From positions 4,757,257 through 4,821,256 of the forward strand of contig CM030834.1 in the NCBI GenBank assembly GCA_018105865.1: 64,000 nt of DNA, in the 5' to 3' direction. The stretch is from Metaphire vulgaris. Lineage: Eukaryota > Annelida > Clitellata > Crassiclitellata > Megascolecidae. The position numbers were made by a program, and so were the translations under genes. Under the pieces are notes generated by a model. It searched no databases and was not told where the DNA came from. It worked only from the letters and a program-made list of their open reading frames with translations. Below are positions 43,058 through 54,257 of this stretch, piece by piece (the stretch's first letter is position 1; each line of letters begins with the position of its first letter).

Positions 43058-44380
43058 CTAGGTTTTGGCACAAAGGGCTTGATTGAAGCCCTTGGCAAAA
43101 TGCTTCACCGTCGAACTTTTTCCAGTTACGCACATTCCTGAGGATGTAGACAGGCTTGCTGGAAGGAAGCGGAAAGGATGCGAGACAAGGCCATGATCTG
43201 ATATTGCAGGCGTGCATATTTGAATATCAGATGCAGGAACATCCTCACGAGTGATAATAAGATCCAAACATCCTCCATTGATGTGAGTTGACTCATTGAC
43301 CAGTTGTACGAGCCCAAATTGATGAAGGATAGCACTAAGAGTTTTAACATCCGGCAAAGAAGGTCTTTCCATATGAATATTAAAATCTCCAGCCACTATC
43401 ACATGCGAATTGAATATGGCTAATTGCTCCAGACACTGCTCCAGTTCACTGAAAAATTCACTTGTAACAGGTTGTGAACCTGGCCGATAGATGGAAAGGA
43501 CAGTGCAAGGGCCATCTGGCGTAGAAAATGTCAGGCACATTGACTCAAAGGTAGTCGTGGTAACATTGATGTCGACTTGTTTTGCTTTATAAAGCAGCAC
43601 GATGGTATACTATGATACCACCCCCTCTTGAGTCACAGTTTTGACCAATTGTGCCTCGAGAAGCAGATCGTGCTTGGCTTTGAAAAGTGTAGCCTGGTGG
43701 TGCAGCATTACAAACTGCAACATCGGATGACCGTTCATGCCATGATTCGGTGACGATAAGGACGTCAAGTTCTTTGGAGACAATTTCATTCATGACCGCC
43801 AGATACTTGCTCCTTATAGAACGTACATTCCACGTTCCCAGTCGGAAACAGTTTTTCACACGCACTCCACGGGTGGCCTGGGACTCATCTAGGCACGACA
43901 CGGATAACTCAAGGCGATGTGGTCGCCAAATGTGAAGTTTGAACAGTGTCTTACGAACGGATTGTGAAATGACCGGATTCGTTAAACGCAAATCACGTAG
44001 CTGCTCACCAGAGTAACGAATTTGGGACAAGGGAATGCATCCTACTGAAGACGGGGACTCTGCAACGTGTGTCAAGAGTTCGAACGGAAAGAACTGACGG
44101 CTGCCTAGGTGCCGTTCGGTATAGCTGGTCTCCGATCCGAGTAGGCTGTGTAGATGAATGCTCCGTTAGCTGCCAGTTCCAGAGTCGGTCGGGGGCGTCT
44201 TCGACCTGCCCTCCTACCGCGATGACGACGAGCCCAGCGCGGATTCCCATGAACTCTGAGTATGCCTAGTTCGATCAGACAGTCGACGACGCATAGAGGG
44301 GGCCGATCACCGGGAGAGCAATTCAGCAACTTGATGTCAATGGACGAGTAGTTGAGCATGGCTAAAGTCAAACGCTCCAA
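43058..44380 (-). pseudogene. CR1-like LINE AP endonuclease and N-terminal region
   Basis: Blocks on the minus strand: RLGTWNVRSIRSKYLAVMNE, ELDVLIVTESWHERSSDVA, SRGGGIIVYHRAA, LSIYRPGSQPVTSEFFSELE, HVIVAGDFNIHMERP, CLDLIITREDVPA, ISDHGLVSHPFRF. These are the catalytic Asn/Glu/Asp/His stations of the endonuclease. Upstream, an Arg-rich segment (RWARRHRGRRAGRRRPRP) may be nucleic-acid binding. A frame break lies at about 43590. Confidence 0.8.
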
Positions 44381-44400
44381 CTCAGAAATCCAATTAAGAA

Positions 44401-44917
44401 ACGTTGCGATAGAAATATATTCAAACAGCAGCCATGTTGATTAATGGCAATTTTCAAAATGTTAACGGTGTTTGTTGTTCAAGACAGCTCCGTTTCCTCC
44501 TAATTACGCCGAAGTCGCTCAAATAATTAGTCAACTAGTACTATATCCAGATGAACTGTCAAATAATACGAATTTTAGCACATAATGAGAAGCCAAACGT
44601 GAAAATAGTCCAACGAAAACACACTTAAGCACACTTAAACCTTATATATAACTTATATATAGTCATCATTGAGTATATGCAGTACAGTATTGTGCTTTTC
44701 TATTCCAAAAGTGTACATGTGCATAATGCTACCTATTTTGGACAGTTTCTTGAATGTGACATTAAATGCTTAATTTTTATGTGTGTTGTACTGATAAAAA
44801 GAAACTTTGAGAAAGATATTTTAGGTTTTAGTCATCTGTTATGGAAAATTTAGGCACTGAATTTATTTTATGAGAAATGTGTAAAAAATTATACTGATTT
44901 TGTTTAGCAAACTGCAG
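44401..44917. other. Intron sequence, no feature seen
   Basis: AT-rich sequence between the LINE and the exon at 44918; no TE end recognised. Confidence 0.5.
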
Positions 44918-45131
44918 AATGAAGCGTGTGAATGACACTGGATCCTTTAAGCCAATGAAGCAGCAAAGGAAAATGAACAAAACGGTTTGTGACAAGATTT
45001 CAAAAATTGTCACTCATCAAGATTCATTCCTGTGTGATGCCCATGAAACAAGTGAAATCAATACATTCAGTTTTGGGTCATTTGAAAAGAATGAAAAATT
45101 GTGTTTTTCTTATTGGCCAGTGAAATCAGAT
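44918..45131 (+). CDS. Exon 2 of the 32-63 kb gene
   Basis: Acceptor AACTGCAG and donor GTAAGC bound 214 nt with one continuous frame. It reads MKRVNDTGSFKPMKQQRKMN, KTVCDKISKIVTHQDSFLCD and on to CFSYWPVKSD. One leading base plus 71 codons; it ends in phase 0. Mixed charge and four cysteines; no known domain recognised. The frame continues after the exon into intron stops. A usable ATG at 44919 means translation could also start here if the 32486 exon is wrong. Confidence 0.55.
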
Positions 45132-45489
45132 GTAAGCAGCTTTCTTCTTGTGTTACTTTTGTCTGGACTCTGATTAGCTAGCACCTTTGAATAAGAGAAT
45201 TTAATATTGTTTGCAATATATTGCTTTTTCATATTTGCTGAATTCAATATCAACGTATCAGTAACTGGACAAATCGGTTTGATGATGTTTAATCATGTGA
45301 CAGTTAATCACGTGACAATTTATCACGGACATGTAACAGTAATCACCTAGACACTTAATCTGTTATTTTATTTATTTCTATTGGGCACTGTAATGTGCCC
45401 TTGCTTCTGATATTTTGGTAATATGGCACACAAGAAATTATCAGTTTAATAATAATAATATTAACATTAATATTCACATGACAGTTAGG

Positions 45490-45536
45490 TGCATCTTATA
45501 TTTGGGTGCATCTTATATGCACGAAAATACGGTACC
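45490..45536. mobile_element. TACCGTA-type TIR fragment
   Basis: Reversed, it starts GGTACCGTATTTTCGTGCAT and contains two ATATAAGATGCACC units. It matches the terminus style of the elements at 189 and 2415. No partner end is found nearby. Confidence 0.45.
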
Positions 45537-45651
45537 ATCGATTGATATCCCTCAGTATTAGAAATGGTGCTATAGAAGTGCATATTTATTTATTTATTTT
45601 TACATTGGTAATGCAGAATCTAATGTGCAGAACAGAAGCACAGTAGCTTAA

Positions 45652-46298
45652 ACCCTTTGAACCCTGTCACCTGTATTTAAAATGCAATAACTCTGACTCT
45701 CCGAACCAAAAGATGTAAATTTTTATAAATTGGTAATTTTCTATGTCAAATCACTGAAATCAGTTAGCCACTCAATGTTTGAAACACTCTAATTCTAAAA
45801 TTCCGTCTTGGAGTGATGATCCAACCAACAGTGGCTGTCATCTTGAAGGCACAGGTATTTTTGTACACAGAACATCAACAGACAGTTTTTGTCACGGAAT
45901 GCAGGTTCGCCATTTTCGATAAAGACTGGTATACCTGTGCAAACTTTTTGTATTTCATTCTGAAGACAACACATTATCAATATCCATATTCATTTTGCCA
46001 TATTAAAATGCTCATTTTTATATCTAGACGCCATTGCTATATTCAGCCTTGGAAACAACACTGAGCGTCTGAGCCATGACTGGCATGAAGGGTGAATCAT
46101 GGACAAATTATGCAGACACTTCAGGACTTAGAATAGCGTGCCATATCTTGGGAGGAATCCAATTCTAGGTTAAGGCTGTATATGCCACTTTTGTGGTGTC
46201 CCAGGATATAAGTTTATATGCTCATCCCGCTATTGCTGGGATTTGGAGATTACAATTATACGGTCATCCTACTATAGCAGGATCATGTATTCAAAGGG
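45652..46298. mobile_element. TTAA-flanked piggyBac-like MITE
   Basis: TTAA lies on both sides (45648-45651, 46299-46302). Ends ACCCTTTGAACCC and, reversed, CCCTTTGAATACATG are short inverted repeats. No transposase is seen; the small frames inside have no domain. It sits in the intron after exon 2. Confidence 0.6.
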
Positions 46299-46336
46299 TT
46301 AAGTGATTCGCTCACTGAAACTTGTAAGCATGGCAA

Positions 46337-46337
<1 letters not shown>

Positions 46338-46382
<45 letters not shown>
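46338..46382. repeat. ATT microsatellite
   Basis: About 14 ATT units, ending 40 bp before exon 3. Confidence 0.9.
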
Positions 46383-46384
<2 letters not shown>

Positions 46385-46420
46385 ACTGGGGCTAAGAAGT
46401 GCATAATTATTATGTTTTAG

Positions 46421-46474
46421 GTTTCAAAAAGACATGTATGTGGAAAAGTGACTCGGAAAGCTTTATCAGGACTG
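46421..46474 (+). CDS. Exon 3 of the 32-63 kb gene (54 nt)
   Basis: Acceptor TTATGTTTTAG and donor GTGAGT enclose exactly 18 codons, VSKRHVCGKVTRKALSGL, phase 0 at both ends. It follows the phase-0 end of exon 2 and precedes the phase-0 start at 62052. Strong splice signals and clean phase support it despite its small size. Confidence 0.55.
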
Positions 46475-46601
46475 GTGAGTTTCTAAATTACAGTCTTTGA
46501 ATGTAGATCCTCTGCAAACTGTATATTGCATTATCAGCCCCTTGCCTATATATAGCATTCACCAATTGTCAAGGTCTCATTTATTTAACCTACTAAGTAA
46601 G

Positions 46602-47636
46602 TAAGTAAGACAAAATTTCTATAGCGCTGCCAGAAAGCTTGGCACTGTGCACTAGCTTATTCACGAGCTCTCAATCTTGGTGAAATTCATAGTCCGTAAT
46701 CTGTAGTCCATGGTGGTCAAAGTTGTAGATCCAGATAGGCAGTTGCAGCAAAGTGTTTTTTATGGAGGATGATAACAAGATTTACAATGGGTAGACTGCA
46801 GGCCTGTTGTAAGGATTTCCTCATAAGATTTCTTGAAAAGAATAGTTTTAATTTGTTTTCTGAAAATTTGTGGAGTGATGGCCAATGGTGATTGATTTAT
46901 TGACTGAGGAGAACCAGAGTTGTTGATCTTTTGAATCTCTGACAGAAGATCATTCCAGAGACCAGGCACAGTGTATGAGATCGACCGATCTGAGAATTTT
47001 AGTGACGTGGCTGTTGGCTGAATGAGTGTCAGTCTGGCAGATGAACAAGTTGACTGCTTAGTTTGAATTGTAAAGAGATTACAAAGGTATGTAGGCTTTG
47101 AGAATTGGATGGCATTGTAGGTCAGGCATAGAATCTTGAAATGTATCCATTCTGGAACTTTGAGCCAGTGAAGTGATTTCAAGACTGGAGTGATGTGGTG
47201 AGCTTTTGATGTTCGCGTGACAGCCCTAGCCAAAGCATTTTGTATTGCTTGAGGGCGTGCTATTAGTTTTTTGTGAACTTTGAGGTAGAGAGTTGCAGTA
47301 GTCCATTTTTTGAATGAACAATTGAGGTGGCAATAGTGCAAGCTGTGTAGAAGTTTAGGAATGGACATAAGCGTCGTAAGTCCCGAGATTAGATATGGGT
47401 GTTGAAAATGAGAGCTCTGCATCGAATATCAAATAAAGATTTCTTATTGGGAAATTAGTTTTGAATGAGTGGTTAGTCGAGTGTCCCTCGTTGAAGCTGA
47501 TTTTTTTACCTGATAACTCGGTGATTTGTGTGGGTAGGCCGATGAGTATGAACTCTGTCTTTGAAGAATTTAGGCAGAGTATGGTAAATTCGATGACATC
47601 CAAGTCAAAACGGAAGCGAATCAACAGAATCAACAG
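46602..47636 (-). pseudogene. LINE 3' half with TTAC tail
   Basis: Minus-strand frame 46760-47422 holds LYLKVHKKLIARPQAIQNAL, TPVLKSLHWLKVPEWIHFKI, GLWNDLLSEIQKI and FRKQIKTILFKKSYEEI, the RT C terminus of an L2/CR1-like LINE. An upstream frame (to 47600) gives LCLNSSKTEFILIGLPTQI. The 3' UTR ends TATAGAAATTTTGTC and a TTAC repeat. Same family as 15617 and 33152. Confidence 0.75.
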
Positions 47637-47814
47637 GAAGGCTCACCTATTAGATTGTTCTCCTTTTACGATTGGTGACGCTGTCATCGCTCTGTCTACG
47701 GAGGTGCGCCTTCTGGGCGTACTTCTTGACGACTCTCTATCCCTCGCCGGCCAAGTGAGCTCCATAACTCGTGCCTGCCACTTTCAGCTGCGCAAGATCG
47801 CAGTGGTTCGACGG
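47637..47814 (+). pseudogene. CR1-like LINE, 5' piece of an interrupted copy
   Basis: Frame AHLLDCSPFTIGDAVIALST, RLLGVLLDDSLSLAGQ, FQLRKIAVVRRYIS: the RT segment after YADD. It breaks at TACATTTCAA, where a second LINE is inserted, and resumes at 48651 (TSAAIHVVRALVLSRLDYCN). Confidence 0.8.
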
Positions 47815-47824
47815 TACATTTCAA

Positions 47825-48609
47825 GAAGAAAAATTGAAAATTGAAGGAAGTTGTTGAGTCAAGTCCCTTTCACCGTGGGTGATGCCACTATTGTTCCTGT
47901 GGCGAGTGTGCGTCTCTTAGGTGTGCTTTTGGATGAAGCGCTATCGTTTGATGTGCACACCAACAACGTTATCCGATGCTGCCATTATCAGATATGGAAG
48001 GTCAAGCTGGTTCGGCGCTACCTAACGGTGAGTGTGGCCGTTCAGCTTGTACGGGCCTTCGTCTTGTCAAGAATGGACTACTGTAACAGTGTCTTGCTAG
48101 GCCTACCGGAAAACAAGCTAAATCGACTTCAATCCGTACTGAATCTGGCTGCACGAGTGGTCTTCAGTTGTCGCTGGAATGACCACGTCACGCCACTGCT
48201 GAGAGATCGCCTCCACTGGTTACGTGTTCAACAGCGTATTGTTTACAAGCGTTGTTGGCTTACTTTCCGAGCCCTTTATGACCCACACTGCCCAGAATAT
48301 CTGAGTGCGCTGGTGCAGTGAACGACATCAAATGAATCGAGAATGAAGCTTCGGTCTAGTCGTCGAGTCCTACTGCTTGTCCCTCCTCCGTCAAAGACCT
48401 CCAAGTTTGGAAAAAGGTCATTCTCCAAAGGGAATCCGTTACTTTGGAACTCGTTACCTGACGATGTGTCGGAAGCTGTCTCTGCGGAATCCTTTCTTAG
48501 GAACTTAAAAACACACCTATTTAATATAGGATTTTACTGATAGAATTATGTCAAAGTGCTTTTGTCATAGGCCTTAGCCTTGTTTACTGCACTGGAGAAA
48601 TTGTCTAGA

Positions 48610-48650
<41 letters not shown>
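47825..48650 (+). mobile_element. 5'-truncated CR1-like LINE inserted in its relative
   Basis: A perfect 10-bp TSD TACATTTCAA (47815-47824, 48651-48660) brackets it. The frame 47851-48321 reads VPFTVGDATIVPVASVRLLG, RAFVLSRMDYCNSVLLGLPE, RWNDHVTPLLRDRLHWLRVQ; after a TGA, LLLVPPPSKTSKFGKRSFSK and LKTHLFNIGFY. It ends in an AAT microsatellite tail (48610-48650), the usual end of this LINE type here. Confidence 0.9.
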
Positions 48651-48653
<3 letters not shown>

Positions 48654-49316
48654 ATTTCAACATCAGCAGCGATCCACGTAGTCCGGGCACTAGTGCTATC
48701 CAGGTTGGATTATTGCAATAGCATTCTTCTGGGGCTTCCGGACTACCAGCTAGACCGTCTCCAGTCGGTCATGAACGCTGCGGACCGATTGATCTTCAGT
48801 GCGAGATGGAGGGATCATGTGACTCCATTGCTAAAGGAAAGGCTACACTGGCTGAAGATCTCGGAGCGTACCATTGCTAAAGGAAACGCTACACTGGCTG
48901 AAGATCTCGGAGCATATAGTTTATAAACGCTGTACAGTGACATTCCGAGCACTCAATGACCCTTTCTGCCCGGAGTACATATCTGCGCTCATACAGCGGC
49001 CGATGCCGACAGACTGTCGTAAACAGCTGCGATCAAACAAGCGACTTTGCCTTTGTGTCCCTCCTCCATCCAAGACGGTGATGCTGGGGGAAAGATCCGT
49101 GACCTGCGGCAACCCCCTTCTCTGGAATGCTCTTCCCACCTCAGTGACATCTATTACATCCTTTGAGGCGTTTGCGACTGCCCTCAAGATGCACTTATTT
49201 CGCGCATCTTATGAGCATTTGTAAATCGCTCTTGATTTTAGCTCTAGCTATGTTATAGCGTTTAATAAATCATCTATGGAATAGAATAGAATAGAATAGA
49301 ATAGAATAGAATAGTT
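48651..49316 (+). pseudogene. CR1-like LINE, 3' piece of the interrupted copy
   Basis: Continues 47814: VRALVLSRLDYCNSILLGLP, RWRDHVTPLLKERLHWLKIS, then a 46-bp tandem duplication (48825-48870, 48871-48916) that shifts the frame, then HIVYKRCTVTFRALNDPFCP, CLCVPPPSKTVMLGERS and LLWNALPTSVTSITSFEA. It ends in a GAATA repeat tail (about 49278-49316). Confidence 0.85.
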
Positions 49317-49499
49317 ACTTGATGTTTCCTTTAACCCCTTTGACCTTAACTGTTAATTGAAATTTTTGAAATCTATTACCATGGCAGTGATTTGTTCTTT
49401 TAGAGAAATGCAATTATTTAAATAGTTTTAAATACTTCAGATTTTTCAGACAAACTTTAAACAACCCTTTAAAACGAAGAGCATCAAACAGTGCACTGA

Positions 49500-49870
49500 A
49501 ATTATTATTATTCTATTCCATTCTACATGAAGAATTATATAGCACGGTAACATAGCGAGGGCCAAAGTCAAGAGCGCTTTACATGGAACAATCATACGAT
49601 AAATTGAAAAGGTGCGTCTTAAGTTTAGTAGGAAATGACCCAAAGGAGGTGTTTATGGTCACTGAGTCGGGTAGCAAATTCCATAACAGAGGGTTGCCTC
49701 ATGTGACGGAACCTCTCTCCGAACTTTGCGATCTTTGACGGAGGGACGTAAAGTAAGGACCGCATACTTGATCTTAGCTGGAGTTGTCGGTCGGTGATCA
49801 TCCATCTACCCATCAAGACTGAGAGGTACTCCGGGCAGGTGGGGTCGTGGAGGGCCCGGAAGGTCAGCCA
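49500..49870 (-). pseudogene. CR1-like LINE, 3' end of the nest host copy
   Basis: Minus strand WLTFRALHDPTCPEYLSVLM, LQLRSSMRSLLYVPPSKIAK, then the 3' UTR with GCTATATAATTCTTC and a TATTC-like tail. It joins 54414 onward (HIVFKRCWLT) once the inserted element is removed. Confidence 0.85.
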
Positions 49871-50640
49871 CAGGCCCACAGTGTTGTTTTAAATTGGTGC
49901 TTTTGCTATTAGTTAGAATTAGAATTAGCTAGTCCTTTCAGCTAATTAATTAGAATTAGGTACATGAAATTTCTAATTAATTTGAATTAGTAAATTTTGA
50001 TCTAATTAAGTTAATTAGCAGCTTAATTAGATCAGGAATGATGATGATTCTGAATTGTCAAATAACAAATGACAAATAATGCAGTCAAGTTATGAACAGT
50101 TTCAGCTTCAAATGACAAATAATGCAGTCGAGATATAAACATTATTCTTAACAGTCAGATGGCATTGTTAATCAACTTGTCTCTGTTGCACTTGCATGGC
50201 AATGACAAGCAACTCCTTCCTTTTCTTTGTCTTTTTTGCATCAAAAATTTTGTACTTGTAAGGTGTACATAGCTTTGCATGACTTATTAAATTCAATGTC
50301 ACCCTTATTGCCAGTGATGGGTAAGATACTTTTTGAATGTATCTCAGATACAGATACAGATACTGCATTAAAAATGTATTTAAGATACAGATACAAGATA
50401 CCCTAGACAAAATGTATCTAGATACAGATACATTTGAAATGTATCTAAGATACAAGATACATCATAAGATACATTTCCATTAGTCGAAGCCCTCGAATGT
50501 GAGCGTCTGCACAAACAGAATAATATGAAAAAAGTTGTGAAATATCTTAACACTAAAACAACTGCCATATGGCAAACAAGACAAAATCCTGTCTTTTGCA
50601 ATCAATGTCTTCAATAACCATTTTAGTGTTATTTTAGTGT

Positions 50641-50969
50641 CTATTTAATGAGGGAGGCATTTGCTTTTAGTAACAGCAGCTTTTCAAATGCGCTGTCACC
50701 CAAGTGGTTGCGACGTGGTGTCTCAATTTGACCAGCAGAACTGAAAAGTCGTTCAACAGAAGCCGATGATGGCATAGTAGTATTAAACTTTTGGAAGACA
50801 TGAAACACTGTGTTGTATTTCTTCAGGATGTCTAGGCTGATGTCTGTTTCACTGAGATAGTTAATACATTCTTTATCAACAGTGTCCTGGATAACTTGAT
50901 CGTCATCTGCACGGTCAAAATCGAAAAAGTCATCATGAACAGGAGATGACTGAACTACAGGCATTAATT
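50641..50969 (-). CDS. hAT transposase exon 3 (dimerisation domain)
   Basis: After acceptor TGTTTGCAG the frame continues from exon 2 and ends TAG. It contains LSETDISLDILKKYNTVF, then SSASVERLFSSAGQIETPRR and FEKLLLLKAN, the hAT C-terminal dimerisation block; the Glu of SVERLFS is probably the third catalytic acid. The domain is complete. Confidence 0.85.
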
Positions 50970-51150
50970 CTGCAAACACAAAAAAGCACACAAAACTCAA
51001 TTGATTAACTTGTGAAATTGCTTCAGATTAAGACTTCAAGTTATAATCAACAAGCTCAACACAGCAACACAGCAAGAAGAGAGCAATGCATAACAGCAAT
51101 GGTAATAACTTAATAAGAGAAAGTAAGTAATCAATCTCATGCACACAAAC

Positions 51151-52617
51151 CTGTTGATGATTTTGATGCTTGGGTACTAATGCACCTCACAGCTTGAGTA
51201 AACAGCTGACGACAATGTTCCCGCTTGTTTTCCGGAACCCATCGTAATTTGAAAAAAGGATGTGCAACGGAAGCAATGATCTTTTCTTTTGCTGAGTGAG
51301 CAAATGAGAGTTCTTCTCCAAATCGCTTATCCAAACCATTCAGAAGGGCTGAAACTAAAGGTTCTGCATATTTAAGGTTTTTATTCATCATTCCATTCAA
51401 TTTTTGTTGTATGGTCACCAATGTTGGCATAATGTTGCCAAAGAATGCATCCTTTTCACCTTGTAATTTGTCCAGTGCAATAGCGACTGGCCCCATGACA
51501 ACAGAATACTCCTGAAGACATTCCATCTCTGCATTCTTGAGTTTAGGTAGTCCAAGTGCTTGACAAATGTCAGACAGTTTGCCATTACCTATTTCCAAAA
51601 TTCGCCGGATGGAATCATACTGAGAATTCCAACGAGTTACAACAGGTGTTATGATAGCCTTTTCGGATATTTCTCTAACAGCATCAGCTGCTTTACTGCT
51701 GCAATGCACTGCATTCCAAATACCTGTACATTTTGCAAGTGCTCCACGGAACACATGTTTGTAAGTGCCAACCAAGACGCTTTGTTGGCATCAACTGATG
51801 CCAACAAATTAAGAGAATGGCTAAAACAGGTTTCGTGCCTAGGTAAACAAATGTCAGACTCAGAAGTTTGAGTAAGCAAACAATTCATGTCAGAAACATC
51901 AAATGTGTCACTGTCAGTGTCGGCAGTGTCAACACTGTTGCTGTCTTCTGCTGCATCAAGTTCAATCATAAACTGACGAAAAGCCTTACCAAAGTTTGCT
52001 GCATTATCTGTCACTGTAGCTGTTATTTTGGAATTGTCCAGACCAAATTCAGCATGGATGTCACAAATCAGTTCACCTATTTGGTCAAATGTGTGAGCTC
52101 CAGTAAAACGTCGGCATGCAAGAGCCACTGATATCCGTTTGATTGGTTCTCCTACATCAGATTGCTGTAAGAAATGTACAGTCATGCCCATGTAACTCTT
52201 TGAGTGAACTGACCAGATGTCAGCTGTTGTGCAAACATATGGAACTGTGTTTATTATGCCTTTCATGTTTTCAAGCATTTCATTATACTGATCATCTAGC
52301 TTAGAACTCGGTGTTTTCCTGGTCATAACTTTGACAGTTGGATTCAAACCATGAACCAACTGTAGAAATGCTGGTTTTTCAACTGTTGCCAATGGCCGCA
52401 TCTCTTGAACAATGTAGTTCATTATTAATTTATCTACAGTTGGCTGATTGATATTCTTATTTGCAATTGCAGAATTAACCAATGTACATTGTTTCTTCGC
52501 AACAGGACCTTTTACAGAGTCAACTTCACCACCAGTACCTTGCTCATTGCCAGTTATCTTAGATTGTACTGATTTCTTGTAGTTATCATACTCATTCAAT
52601 TTTGATGGGTGGACACG
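51151..52617 (-). CDS. hAT transposase exon 2 (catalytic core)
   Basis: Acceptor CATTTTCCAG, then RVHPSKLNEYDNYKKS in phase with exon 1; the donor after SKSSTG is CAG/GTTTGT. Core motifs: VCTTADIWSVHSKSYMGMTV (first Asp), GLDNSKITATVTDNAANFGK (second Asp), HETCFSHSLNLLASVDANKA, then TPVVTRWNSQYDSIRRIL (RW motif) and ASVAHPFFKLRWVP. A one-base frameshift near 51775, between the NKASW and GTYKHVFRG segments, breaks the frame. Otherwise open for about 490 codons. The product would bind element ends and catalyse cut-and-paste excision. Confidence 0.85.
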
Positions 52618-53157
52618 CTGGAAAATGCAAACAAACGTACAATGTAGAACATAACATTACATTTAATGGTCACCATGAGTGCAAAACACATGCCTTTTTG
52701 AAATGGGGCTCAAGAGTCAAGACTGTTAAAAGAGGCAATTTATCAAATTATGAGGGACTGGGTTTAAGTGTCGGGTAATGAGCAGTTGTGAATTCAATCA
52801 TAACAGGAACAGTTATGACCATACAGTAGGACAATTTTCTGAAGTAATGTAGCTGAGCAGCGTGCAGCAAGTAACTGAGACACTTGGCACAATCTTCACA
52901 ACGTGTGTATAGCGCCTAATCCAGGGAGTCAACACCATACAGTAGCATACATATCATAAGTAATGTTAGGCAATTTTGATTTTTGACAAGTTTAAAACAC
53001 TTATTGCACTCAACCGCAGGAGCCATCACCAGACAGTAGCTTAAAAATCACAAATAACTGAGTGTAGCGCTATATGAACTTGGTTTAATACTTTCAGTCT
53101 CTTCATTATATATTAAATTTATGATGATGTGTGGTGATGACTCATACGGTTTGGCGC

Positions 53158-53159
<2 letters not shown>

Positions 53160-53201
<42 letters not shown>

Positions 53202-53202
53202 C
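53160..53202. repeat. TA microsatellite in hAT intron 1
   Basis: Alternating TA run between the transposase exons. Confidence 0.85.
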
Positions 53203-53414
53203 ATTTATCAAAATGTGTGGCGAATTTTATTGCTATTTCTGCTCATGATTCCTACTGTTTGGCTCTATACAAGCACTTAATTGATTTTTGAATTTTATCT
53301 TATGTTCAAAGTGTGAGGTCTCCTAAGGAGATCGCCTAAGTAGAGCGCTATAAAACGTGGTTTGTGTGCGGGGACCCGGGCTTGTTATGAGCGATGAGTG
53401 GTTTGGATAATTAC

Positions 53415-53576
53415 CTTCAGATGCAGTCGGAAGTTTGACGTTGATGACAACCCACCGGCTATGCTGTTATTAGCACAGTTAACACATCTGGCGACCACTT
53501 TGTCGCCAACAACGGACACGATTTTGAAAAATTTCCCATCTAACAATAACGGCACTGGTTGATTCTCTTCCGCCAT
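53415..53576 (-). CDS. hAT transposase exon 1 (BED finger)
   Basis: Starts MAEENQPVPLLLDGKFFKIV and ends at donor AAG/GTAATT after 54 codons, phase 0. It carries Cys-x2-Cys (RCVNCAN) and the first His (NFRLHLK); the second His (RVHPSK) is encoded at the start of exon 2, so splicing completes the BED-type zinc finger. This supports both the intron and the start codon. Confidence 0.8.
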
Positions 53577-54073
53577 TTTATTATTCACTTCCGAAGTTCC
53601 GAGTTCCGGCTGTAATGTGCTCCAAGGCGGCACGCTTAGAGCCTTAGACCAAAGACCTATAATATTTGCTCTTTGATTTAGAGTTAGACAATTACATGAC
53701 ACGTAAGTAACAACCAAATAACAGGTTGAGCCTGAATCAGCCTGAATAATAAACAATTTGATGCAGCATGCTTATGGCATGTGGTAACTATTGTAGTAGG
53801 CCTACTCTAAGTTCTGTAACTGCTCCTGTTTCTTTGTTTTGTAGATTTGCAGTGTCTTGTATCTTGAAGCAGTCACAAGATACAAGATACATAACAATTG
53901 TATCTGAGATACAGATACAAGATACCGATACATTCAAAGTATCTAGATACATTGTAAAGATACAGTTGTTGTATCTTATATACGTATCTAGATACATGTA
54001 TCTAAGATACTACCCATCACTGCTTATTGCCATTGGTTTCCAATCGCCAGTTATCCTCTTGCATGTCTTGCAG

Positions 54074-54257
54074 GATCCAGAAATGTGCGTTTTATTGTAT
54101 ATTTGACTGACTGTAAAGTCCGTAAAAATTGTCCAGATTGTCATGTATTTCTTCCAAAAATTCGCCATGATCAACCAACAATTTACAAAGATCAGGTCGT
54201 TGATATTATCATTGAAACATTCAGGAAAAGGAAACACTTTTTAGGATGGCGATCTAA
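54074..54257 (+). other. Exon-like open frame inside the outer hAT-like element
   Basis: TTGCATGTCTTGCAG precedes and GTATGTAAG follows a 184-nt open segment reading SRNVRFIVYLTDCKVRKNCP, DCHVFLPKIRHDQPTIYKDQ, IIIETFRKRKHFLGWRSK. It looks protein-like, yet it lies between the ends of a transposon and its phases do not fit the 46421 and 62052 exons. The opposite strand is also open: once the inner hAT is removed, SGSCKTCKRITGDWKPMAIR runs on through HAKLCTPYKYKIFDAKKTKK to a stop. I cannot tell which, if either, is real. Confidence 0.3.

Larger units (their letters stand above)
41120..44400 (-). mobile_element. Near-full-length CR1-like LINE
   Basis: On the minus strand it runs from a basic N-terminal segment (about 44380) through endonuclease, RT and C-terminal domains to the 3' end TACAAATATTTTGTTACATT-type tail at 41120. 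Total about 3.3 kb. At least six frame breaks and stops make it inactive. No zinc-finger/esterase ORF1 is recognised upstream, so it is probably 5'-incomplete. Confidence 0.85.
50312..54022 (-). mobile_element. hAT transposon, nearly complete
   Basis: Element of 3711 bp with ends CAGTGATGGGTAAGATAC and, reversed, CAGTGATGGGTAGTATC, and a perfect 8-bp TSD CTTATTGC (50304-50311, 54023-54030). Long subterminal arms consist of AGATACAGATAC-type repeats (50335-50475, 53870-54010), probably transposase binding sites. It contains a three-exon transposase gene on the minus strand. A single frameshift is the only clear defect seen. Confidence 0.92.
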
